The position numbers and the translations under genes are program-made. From NCBI GenBank assembly GCA_003249625.1, contig QKII01000109.1, positions 1-28,508 of the forward strand: a stretch of 28,508 bases of DNA, read 5' to 3'. The stretch is from Propionivibrio sp. Its GTDB lineage: Bacteria > Pseudomonadota > Gammaproteobacteria > Burkholderiales > Rhodocyclaceae. Below are positions 14,463-21,857 of this stretch, in pieces. Positions within the stretch are counted from its first letter, which is position 1, and each line of letters begins with the position of its first letter. Under the pieces are notes generated by a model. It was not told the origin of the DNA. It saw only the letters and a program-made list of their open reading frames with translations, and did not search any database.

Positions 14463-15329
14463 ATGCAGGGAGAATCACTCGTCGTTCCGCACTCTTCGGG
14501 TATCTCGCCCCCGAAGTTTGTGCTACCGCCCGGCGCCACCGATTGCCACCATCACATTTTCGATCCACGGTTTCCCCGTCCGAACGGCCGCAAGGGCATC
14601 TGGGGAACCGTGGCGGACTACCGCCTGCTGTTGAGGCGGCTTGGCCTGTCACGATCCGTCATTACATCGCCGCAAAGCTATGGCTTCGACAACAGCTGCC
14701 TTGTCGACGCGCTTGATAACCTGGGCGAGACTACGCGCGGCGTAGCCGCGGTGAAACTTGATGTAAGTGACGAAGAACTGGCGCGTTTGCACAAGCATGG
14801 TGTTCGCGGCATCCGGCTCTATCTCATTGGTGACGCGCCCACGCCGCCAGAACGGTTTGCCGCCTACGCGGCACGTATCGCCTCGCTTGGCTGGCATATC
14901 CAGATGGTTGCTGTCGAAGGTGATGCGCTTGTCGCAGCGGAGTCCGCATTGGCGGAGTTGCCGTGCACGCTGGTCATCGATCATTTCGGATACGTGAGTC
15001 AGCCGGATGGCGTCCGTCATCCGTCAATGGCTACTCTGCGCAGATTGCTGGATACAGGGCGCGTTTACCTGAAGCTCTCAGCGCCTTACATCACGTCGCG
15101 TGTGGGACATCCGGCGTACTCGGATATCGACGAAGTGGCCGTCGCGTTGGTTCAGCATGCACCAGAGCGCATGCTTTGGGGAACGGACTGGCCACATCCG
15201 CTCGTCACGACAGATCCCAAACCGGATGACGCGTTAATGCTCGAAAAGCTACTTATATGGGCGCCGGACGAGGCAACCCGGCATAAAATTCTGGTAGAGA
15301 ATCCGACGCGGGTTTATTGGGCTGACTGA
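14463..15329 (+). CDS. Cytosolic amidohydrolase, pyrone-dicarboxylate lactonase type
   Basis: A 288-residue amidohydrolase-2 family hydrolase related to LigI and to D-galactarolactone isomerase, with no signal peptide. The start follows a GGGGG site 7 bases upstream. The metal and active-site motifs run in the family order: ATDCHHHIFDPRF (Asp27, His29, His31), TVADYRLLLRRLGL, GVRGIRLYL, GWHIQMVA, LVIDHFGYV and MLWGTDWPHP, with the C-terminal NPTRVYW close to the LigI ending. It is a clear paralogue of the exported enzyme at 6215, sharing the VADYxLLxxRLGxSRxVI and GVRGIR blocks. It is the last gene of the catabolic and TRAP cluster. Hydrolysis of a lactone derived from the imported acid is the likely role; the substrate is unknown. 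Confidence 0.87.
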   Translation: MQGESLVVPHSSGISPPKFVLPPGATDCHHHIFDPRFPRPNGRKGIWGTVADYRLLLRRLGLSRSVITSPQSYGFDNSCLVDALDNLGETTRGVAAVKLDVSDEELARLHKHGVRGIRLYLIGDAPTPPERFAAYAARIASLGWHIQMVAVEGDALVAAESALAELPCTLVIDHFGYVSQPDGVRHPSMATLRRLLDTGRVYLKLSAPYITSRVGHPAYSDIDEVAVALVQHAPERMLWGTDWPHPLVTTDPKPDDALMLEKLLIWAPDEATRHKILVENPTRVYWAD

Positions 15330-15576
15330 TTTTTTCCAAAGCGCGGCAGTAAGGCTCACCAGCATTATCGCGATTGTTCAAAGTCATTTTTAGCAAGCAA
15401 TCTGGCAGTAGAGGGAATTCACAGGATTAGAAAACAGTCGTTCAGAGCATTTGTTAGATGTACGGCTGGCTCTTTTCCGCCAAATACAGGTAAAACACCA
15501 GCTGCGCGCGCTGCTTGTTAGCGCCACAGCAAATCCTGGAACTTCAGCGGTGTCCGTGAACAGACAAAAGAATCGA

Positions 15577-15852
15577 ATGCATCCTGGTTCCCTTTGGCAT
15601 CTCTATTTGCTCGAGTGCGAGGATGGTTCTCTCTATACAGGCATAACCACCGACGTTGTCCGGCGCTTTGAGGAACATAGCAATGGCAAAGGAGCCCGCT
15701 ATACGCGCGCGCACCCTCCACGACGTCTGCTGGCCTCAGTGCCTATTGGCAGTCGATCCGAGGCATTGAAGGCGGAACTGGGACTCAAAGCCCTTCCTCG
15801 GAGTGAGAAATTAAACGGCATCCTGTCATTGGCACGCCAACGCGTCGATTAA
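15577..15852 (+). CDS. GIY-YIG domain protein (UPF0213/YhbQ-like)
   Basis: A 91-residue protein that is almost entirely one GIY-YIG nuclease domain. The start at 15577 is chosen because the family begins a few residues before the first strand; the frame is open from 15451, but the extra residues look random. Motifs are WHLYLLECEDGSLYTGITTD (the GIY and YIG positions are LYL and YTG), VVRRFEEH, GKGARYTRAHPP, and the C-terminal acidic residue in SEALKAELGLKAL. The family is widespread and small; some members cut DNA, but physiological roles are poorly defined. The ribosome-binding site is poor. It stands alone between the catabolic cluster and the efflux operon and ends at a strong terminator. 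Confidence 0.85.
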   Translation: MHPGSLWHLYLLECEDGSLYTGITTDVVRRFEEHSNGKGARYTRAHPPRRLLASVPIGSRSEALKAELGLKALPRSEKLNGILSLARQRVD

Positions 15853-15918
15853 ATTGACGGTCTGTCGCTTTGTGGCTCATTTGAAACGTTTGGAAATATT
15901 TTCCTGACAGGGCGAAAT

Positions 15919-15978
15919 CGTTTGCAACCCGACGGCCTCGATAATGTCGAGGTGATTTTTTTTGTCGGGTCGCAAACG
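15919..15978 (+). terminator. Intrinsic terminator nested inside a 15-bp inverted repeat
   Basis: The inner hairpin CCTCGA-TAATG-TCGAGG (15936-15952) is followed by TGA and eight Ts (15956-15963), a good terminator for the GIY-YIG gene. Flanking it, CGTTTGCAACCCGAC (15919-15933) and GTCGGGTCGCAAACG (15964-15978) are inverted repeats with one mismatch. The right arm lies beyond the T-run, so it is transcribed only on read-through. Confidence 0.8.
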
Positions 15979-16088
15979 CGTTGGTGGTACGCGACTCGCT
16001 TCCTTTTCAGTTCGTGATCGTGATGGACCCATTATCCGCGGTGTCGGCGGATGGCATCACGGCGGAACCGGTCATCGAGGAGTTTTCC

Positions 16089-17318
16089 GTGAACGTCGAG
16101 CGCGTCCCCAAGTCATTCCGTTTTTCAGCCCTTGCCCTGGTAGCTGCGTCGGTACTGGGCAGTCTTTTCCTCTCCGGTTGCAACGAGAGCCAGTCGGCCG
16201 TCAATGCGGCGGCCAAGACGACCGAAGTCGGCGTGGTGACTCTGTCCTCGCAACCACTGGCCTTGAGCAGCGAGCTGTCGGGCCGCACGACGGCGTATCT
16301 GGTGGCCCAGATCCGGCCACAGGTCGGCGGCATCGTGCAGAAGCGTGCATTTACCGAGGGGGCGATGGTCAAGGCGGGCGAACTGCTCTATCAGATCGAC
16401 TCCGCGAGCTATAAGGCTACGTACGCCAGTGCCAAAGCCAGCGTGGCCCGTGCCGAGGCGACGCTCAACGCAGCACGGCTGAAAGCGCAACGGCAGGCCG
16501 AACTGCTCGCGATCGAAGCGATCAGCAAGCAGGACCACGAGGATGCGCAGGCGGCTTTGCTCCAGGCGGAGGCGGATCTTGCTTCGGCGAAAGCGGCGCT
16601 TGATACGGCCAGCATCAATCTGGAACGTACTCGCATCACCTCACCGATCGGCGGTCGCGTTGAAACCTCGTCGGTGACGCCGGGGGCGCTGGTAACCGCC
16701 AACCAGGAGACGGCGCTGACTACAGTGCAGCAGCTCGATCCCATCTATGTCGATATCCCGCAGTCGAGCGCGGAGGTGTTGCAGTTGCGCAAGGCGGCGG
16801 CGAGTGGACGGTTGAGGAGCGATGGCGACAATACGGCGCGCATCCAGTTGGTGCTCGAAGACGGCAGCATCTACAAGCACGAAGGCAAACTGCAGTTCAG
16901 TGGTGTAACTGTCAATGAAGGCACCGGTACGGTGACCCTGCGGGCCCTGGTGCCGAACCCGGAGCGTTTGCTGATGCCCGGGATGTACGTCCGTGCGAAG
17001 CTCGGTTTGGGAACGGACCCGGAGGCGCTGCTGGTGCCACAGCAAGGCATCGGCCGCGATAACGCCGGGCGGGCGACGGCGCTGGTGGTGGCCGAGGGGG
17101 GGAAGGTCGAATTGCGCAGCGTGACTGTTGCCGAGACCGTCGACAAAAGTTGGCGCGTGACCGCCGGACTGGCAGCGGGTGAGAAAGTGATCGTCGAGGG
17201 TTCCGGCAAGGTGCGCCCGGGACAGACGGTCAATGCAGTCGCCGTCGACCTGAATGCAAAGGCCAGTGCCAAGCCGGAAGCCGTGCCTGCCATCAAGGCC
17301 CCGGCATCGGCAGGTTGA
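16089..17318 (+). CDS. RND efflux periplasmic adaptor lipoprotein (AcrA/MexA family)
   Basis: A 409-residue membrane-fusion protein linking the pump to the outer-membrane channel. The frame is open from 15981, but GTG at 16089 has GAGGAG 7 bases upstream and starts a lipoprotein signal with lipobox LSGC (Cys31), as usual for AcrA. The order is then: lipoyl half (AQIRPQVGGIVQKRAFTEGA), alpha-helical hairpin (about residues 105-165, Ala/Glu-rich coiled coil), second lipoyl half (RTRITSPIGGRVETSSVTPG), beta-barrel (LDPIYVDIPQSSAEV) and membrane-proximal domain (VPQQGIGRDNAGRATALVV). It is the first gene of a three-gene efflux operon; the pump gene follows after 10 bp. Substrates cannot be deduced. 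Confidence 0.93.
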   Translation: MNVERVPKSFRFSALALVAASVLGSLFLSGCNESQSAVNAAAKTTEVGVVTLSSQPLALSSELSGRTTAYLVAQIRPQVGGIVQKRAFTEGAMVKAGELLYQIDSASYKATYASAKASVARAEATLNAARLKAQRQAELLAIEAISKQDHEDAQAALLQAEADLASAKAALDTASINLERTRITSPIGGRVETSSVTPGALVTANQETALTTVQQLDPIYVDIPQSSAEVLQLRKAAASGRLRSDGDNTARIQLVLEDGSIYKHEGKLQFSGVTVNEGTGTVTLRALVPNPERLLMPGMYVRAKLGLGTDPEALLVPQQGIGRDNAGRATALVVAEGGKVELRSVTVAETVDKSWRVTAGLAAGEKVIVEGSGKVRPGQTVNAVAVDLNAKASAKPEAVPAIKAPASAG

Positions 17319-17328
17319 GGAGAAAACG

Positions 17329-20300
17329 ATGGCTCGTTTCTTTATCGATCGTCCGATCTTCGCCTGGGTCATCGCGATCGTCATCATGCTGGCCGGCGCG
17401 CTCTCGATCGAGAAGCTGTCGTTGGAACAGTACCCGGATATTGCGCCGACGCAGATTTCGGTGACAGCCAACTACAACGGCGCTTCGGCGAAAACCGTCG
17501 AGGATTCGGTGACGCAGGTCCTTGAGCAGCAGATGAAGGGGTTGGACCGCCTGCAATCGATGTCCTCGACGAGCAGTTCGAGTGGCCAGGGTCGGGTGAC
17601 GCTCAGCTTTACCGCCGGCACCAATTCCGACGTCGCGTTGATGCAGGTTCAGAACAAGGTGCAGCAGGCGATGTCCCGCTTGCCCCAATCAGTCCAGAGC
17701 CAGGGGGTGACGGTCAACAAGGCCGGCGTCGACAACCTTATGGTCGTCTCGCTGGTCTCCGACAACCCCAATGTCACGGCAACGGATATCGGCGATTACG
17801 TGGCGTCGAACCTGGTCGATGTGATCAGTCGTATCGACGGCGTGGGTGAGGTCATTACCTACGGTTCCGGTTACGCCATGCGGATCTGGCTGGATCCCGG
17901 CAAGCTGGAAAAATATTCGTTGAATCCGTCCGACATTACCTCGGCGCTGACTGCTCAAAACACGCAGGTGTCTGCCGGTCAACTCGGCGGGTTGCCAGCG
18001 GCGCCGGGGCAACTGATCAACGCGACGATCTCGGCGCGTAGCCGCTTGACCTCGGTCGATGAGTTCAGGAATGTGGTGATCAAGTCGGCGAGCGACGGCA
18101 CGGTTGTGCGGCTGGCTGATGTGGCGCGCATCGAACTCGGTGCTGACAGCTATTCGGTACAGGGCCGCCTCAACGGCAAGCCGATGACCGGGATGGCGAT
18201 CCGGCTGGCAACCGGAGCCAATGCGCTCGACGTCGCCAACGCCGTAAAGGCCAAGGTAGCCGAACTGGAGCCGTATTTCCCCGATCAGATGCGTTCGGTG
18301 GTGCCTTACGACACGACGCCGTTCGTGAAAGTGTCGATCGAGGAAGTGGTGGTGACGCTGATCGAAGCGATCGTGCTTGTTGTCGCCGTGATGTACTTGT
18401 TCATGCAGAACCTGCGTGCCACGCTGATTCCGGCAATTACGGTGCCGGTGGTCTTGTTGGGTACGTTCGGGGTATTGGCCGCGTTTGGTTACTCGATCAA
18501 CACGCTTACGATGTTTGGCATGGTGCTGGCCATCGGCTTGCTGGTTGACGATGCGATCGTTGTCGTCGAGAACGTCGAGCGCCTGATGACCGAGCGCGGC
18601 CTGCAGGCAAGGGAAGCAACGCGCGAATCGATGAAAGAGATCACCGGCGCGCTGGTCGGTATCGCGCTGGTGCTGTCAGCGGTGTTCATTCCCATGGCGT
18701 TTTTCGGCGGATCGACCGGGGTCATCTATCGCCAGTTCTCGATCACGATCGTAGCGTCGATGCTGCTTTCGGTGTTCGTGGCCATGACGCTGACACCTGC
18801 CTTATGCGCGTCGCTTTTGCGTCTCACGGACGTCGATCACCATGAAGACGCGACGCCGCATGGTCCGGTCCAGCGCTTCTTTGCCTGGTTCAATCACTCG
18901 TTCGTGACAGGGAGCGGGCGCTACGAGAAGAGCGTGGGCGGTGTCTTGCAACGGGGCAAGCGCTTCATGCTGATCTACGCGGTGATCCTCGGTGCGCTCG
19001 GAGTTTCGTTCGTCAAGTTGCCGACGTCGTTCCTGCCTGACGAGGATCAGGGGCGTTTGATGATGTCGGTCCAGCTGCCAGCGGGGTCGTCGTATACACG
19101 TACGGATGCCGCACTACGCGAGGTTGAGGCGTATTTCTCGCAGCAGCCGGAGGTTACTGATTATCTGACTATCGTCGGCGTCAACGGCGATCAGGCGTCG
19201 GCAGTCGGTTTCGTCAAGCTGAAGGATTGGGGAGAACGCAAGGGCAAGGGGCAGGATGCCGCGTCACTGGCACGCAAGATGACGGCTGATTTGAGCAAGA
19301 TTCGTGACGCACGCGTGTTCATCTTTCTGCCGGCGGCTATCCGCGGGCTCGGGTCGAGCGCTGGTTTCACGGTTGAGTTGCAGGATCTAGCCGGAAACGG
19401 CCATGACGCTTTGCTGAAAGCGCGAGACCAGTTCCTCCAGTTGGCGCGTCAAGACAAGCGGTTGGCGCAGGTACGCATCAGCGGTCTGGACGATGTCGCC
19501 CAGTTCTCGGTGTCCATCGATGACCGCAAGGCATCGGCGATGAGGTTGGCGACCAGCGACATCAACAGCACGCTGTCAACGGCGCTGGGCGGCAGCTACG
19601 TCAATGACTTTCTCGATCGATCCCGTGTCAAGAAGGTCTATGTCCAGGGTGATGTGGCGTCTCGCATGAGGCCGGAAGATCTGGCGAAGTGGCACGTGCG
19701 CAACAGCGCCGGCGAAATGGTGCCGATGACCAATTTCGTGCGTACCAGCTGGACCTATGGCTCGCCACGGCTCGAACGCTACAGCGGCATGTCGTCCTAC
19801 GAAATCGTCGGTTCGGCCGCTGAGGGCGTGAGCTCGGGTGACGCCATGGCGGCTGTCGAAGAGATCATCAAGCAGTTGCCGCAGGGCATCGGTTACGAGT
19901 GGGCGGGGCAGTCGTACCAGGAACGCCTCGCCGGCTCGCAGGCGCCGGCGCTCTATGCGATCTCGATCCTCTTCGTGTTCCTCTGTCTTGCCGCCTTGTA
20001 TGAAAGCTGGACGGTTCCGTTCTCGGTGCTCCTCGTCGTTCCGCTTGGCGTGATCGGCGCGGTGCTGGCCACCTGGCTGGCCGGGCTGGAGAACGACGTT
20101 TACTTCCAGATCGGCTTGCTGACCACCGTTGGCCTGTCGGCGAAGAACGCGATCCTGATCGTCGAGTTTGCCAAGGCGCTGCGCGAGCAGGGCAAGTCGC
20201 TGATCGATGCGACACTCGAAGCGGTGAGGTTGCGTCTGCGCCCGATTCTGATGACCTCGCTGGCCTTCATGTTCGGTGTGCTGCCGCTGGCGTTCAGCAG

Positions 20301-20487
20301 CGGCGCCGGTTCGGCCAGCCGTCGCGCCATCGGCACCGGTGTGCTTGGCGGGATGGCGACGGCCACCGTGCTCGGGTTGATCTTCGTGCCGCTGTTCTTT
20401 GTCCTCGTTTGCCGGCTGTTCGAACGGCGGCGCAAGGCATCCGACGTATCGGGTCTGGTCGCCGCGAACGCCGAAGGAGATGCCTGA
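17329..20487 (+). CDS. RND multidrug efflux pump, HAE1 family (AcrB/MexB-like)
   Basis: A 1052-residue inner-membrane proton-driven pump, close to AcrB in length. The start at 17329 follows GAGGAG, which overlaps the adaptor stop codon. The N-terminus MARFFIDRPIFAWVIAI is the standard first membrane helix. The proton-relay aspartates are in LAIGLLVDDAIVVVENVERL (helix 4) and the matching lysine is in GLSAKNAILIVEFAK (helix 10). Both large periplasmic loops and the GFSIN-like GYSINTLTMFGMV segment are present, and the C-terminus ends in a short cytosolic tail. It works as a trimer with the adaptor and channel encoded on each side. No truncation is seen. The substrate range is probably hydrophobic toxicants, by family. 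Confidence 0.96.
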   Translation: MARFFIDRPIFAWVIAIVIMLAGALSIEKLSLEQYPDIAPTQISVTANYNGASAKTVEDSVTQVLEQQMKGLDRLQSMSSTSSSSGQGRVTLSFTAGTNSDVALMQVQNKVQQAMSRLPQSVQSQGVTVNKAGVDNLMVVSLVSDNPNVTATDIGDYVASNLVDVISRIDGVGEVITYGSGYAMRIWLDPGKLEKYSLNPSDITSALTAQNTQVSAGQLGGLPAAPGQLINATISARSRLTSVDEFRNVVIKSASDGTVVRLADVARIELGADSYSVQGRLNGKPMTGMAIRLATGANALDVANAVKAKVAELEPYFPDQMRSVVPYDTTPFVKVSIEEVVVTLIEAIVLVVAVMYLFMQNLRATLIPAITVPVVLLGTFGVLAAFGYSINTLTMFGMVLAIGLLVDDAIVVVENVERLMTERGLQAREATRESMKEITGALVGIALVLSAVFIPMAFFGGSTGVIYRQFSITIVASMLLSVFVAMTLTPALCASLLRLTDVDHHEDATPHGPVQRFFAWFNHSFVTGSGRYEKSVGGVLQRGKRFMLIYAVILGALGVSFVKLPTSFLPDEDQGRLMMSVQLPAGSSYTRTDAALREVEAYFSQQPEVTDYLTIVGVNGDQASAVGFVKLKDWGERKGKGQDAASLARKMTADLSKIRDARVFIFLPAAIRGLGSSAGFTVELQDLAGNGHDALLKARDQFLQLARQDKRLAQVRISGLDDVAQFSVSIDDRKASAMRLATSDINSTLSTALGGSYVNDFLDRSRVKKVYVQGDVASRMRPEDLAKWHVRNSAGEMVPMTNFVRTSWTYGSPRLERYSGMSSYEIVGSAAEGVSSGDAMAAVEEIIKQLPQGIGYEWAGQSYQERLAGSQAPALYAISILFVFLCLAALYESWTVPFSVLLVVPLGVIGAVLATWLAGLENDVYFQIGLLTTVGLSAKNAILIVEFAKALREQGKSLIDATLEAVRLRLRPILMTSLAFMFGVLPLAFSSGAGSASRRAIGTGVLGGMATATVLGLIFVPLFFVLVCRLFERRRKASDVSGLVAANAEGDA

Positions 20488-21857
20488 TGCGTCCTCATGT
20501 TATTGCTCTCTCTCTTTGCTTCGCCCTGCTTGGCGGTTGTGCCAACCTTGCGCCGGACTATGTGCGGCCGGAGATGCCGGTGCCGACATCCGTCGATGGC
20601 CTTGCCGTGGCTGCCAAAACCGTTGAAGGCCTCGACTGGCAGCGTGTGATTACCAATGAACGATTGAAGAAAGTCGTTTCGCTGGCGCTGGAGAACAACC
20701 GCGATCTGCGTGTCGCCATGCTGAATATAGAGAAGGCGCGCGCGCAGTATCAGATCGAGAGTGCAGCTCTTTTGCCAGCGGTTACTGCTTCCGCGGGTGG
20801 CAGTTCGTCGCGCAATGAAGGCACCATTTCGCGCAGATATAGCGCCGGACTGGGGGTTACTTCATATGAGCTCGATTTCTTTGGTCGTCTTTCGAATCTG
20901 AAGGAAGCTGCGCTACAGGATTTCCTCGCCCTCGAGGCGACGCAGCGCAGTGTGCGCAGCAGCTTGATCGCCGAGGTAACCAACGCCTGGCTGACGCTGG
21001 CGGCGGATCAGGATTTGTTGAGGCTGGCAAAGGAGACTTACGAAAGTCGCAACAAAACGCTCGAACTGACGCGCAAGCAGCAGCAACTCGGTGGCTCATC
21101 TCGCCTGACGGTGGTGCAGGCTCAGGCGACGACCGAAGCGGCGCACGGTGATGTGGCCAACTATCAGGGGCTGGTCGAGCAGGCAGGGAATGCGCTGAAT
21201 CTTCTGGTCGGAGCAACAGTGCCCAAGGATCTGCTGCCAGAGCAGGAAGACGGTATCGGAGGCAGCGCCTTGTCGCTGGTGGAGGTGCCGGGCGGGCTGT
21301 CTTCCGAAGTGCTGCTTCGCCGGCCCGACATCCTGGCGGCCGAGCACACGCTGATCGGCTCCCACGCCGACATCGGTGCCGCGCGGGCGGCCTTCTTCCC
21401 GTCGATTACGCTGACCGGTACTGTCGGGACGGCGAGTACCAGCCTGAACGGTCTGTTCGATGCGGCAACGCGGGCGTGGACCTTTGTGCCGACGCTGACC
21501 CTGCCGATATTCAATGCCGGCAAGTTGAGCTCCGCTTTGTCGGTGGCGGAGACGACCCGTGACATTCAGGTGGCGACCTACGAAAAAGCCGTGCAGACGG
21601 CGTTCCGCGAAGTTAGCGATGCCCTGTCGGTGAGAGGGACGCTGGCTGAGCGCATGGCCGCGCAAAAGGCGCAAGTCGAGGCCTACGCCAGTAGCCTCAA
21701 ACTATCCACGGAACGCTACCGTTCGGGGGCGGACAGCTACCTCAATGTTCTGGATTCGCAACGCTCGCTCTATAGCGCGCAACAGAGCCTGATTGCGCTC
21801 CGGTTGACCGAGCAGAGCAACCGGATGACGCTGTTCAAGACATTGGGAGGAGGGTGA
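20487..21857 (+). CDS. RND efflux outer-membrane channel lipoprotein (NodT/OprM family)
   Basis: A 456-residue TolC-like outer-membrane factor. The ATG at 20487 overlaps the pump stop codon by one base (TGATG) with GAAGGAGA upstream, so translation is coupled; the longer frame from 20409 lies inside the pump gene. The signal carries lipobox LGGC (Cys18) followed by ANLAPDYVRPEMPVP, the typical NodT/OprM start. Two outer-membrane efflux repeats follow, with helices such as NNRDLRVAMLNIEKARAQY and SYLNVLDSQRSLYSAQQSL, and the motif LLRRPDILAAEHTL between them. It closes the efflux operon. Its stop codon directly abuts the stop of the convergent gene, so no separate terminator exists. Confidence 0.94.
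   Translation: MRPHVIALSLCFALLGGCANLAPDYVRPEMPVPTSVDGLAVAAKTVEGLDWQRVITNERLKKVVSLALENNRDLRVAMLNIEKARAQYQIESAALLPAVTASAGGSSSRNEGTISRRYSAGLGVTSYELDFFGRLSNLKEAALQDFLALEATQRSVRSSLIAEVTNAWLTLAADQDLLRLAKETYESRNKTLELTRKQQQLGGSSRLTVVQAQATTEAAHGDVANYQGLVEQAGNALNLLVGATVPKDLLPEQEDGIGGSALSLVEVPGGLSSEVLLRRPDILAAEHTLIGSHADIGAARAAFFPSITLTGTVGTASTSLNGLFDAATRAWTFVPTLTLPIFNAGKLSSALSVAETTRDIQVATYEKAVQTAFREVSDALSVRGTLAERMAAQKAQVEAYASSLKLSTERYRSGADSYLNVLDSQRSLYSAQQSLIALRLTEQSNRMTLFKTLGGG

Noticed and set aside
13364..14539. Long minus-strand frame of 391 codons across the SMP-30 gene
   Set aside because: It is the mirror frame of a gene with full family motifs, and its composition (Arg/His-rich, no motifs) is typical of antisense shadows.
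15451..15520. Integron attC-like GTTAGAT and CTAACAA motifs
   Set aside because: The core heptamer occurs, but no paired complementary core at the right distance and no hairpin-forming arms were found, and no integrase is near.
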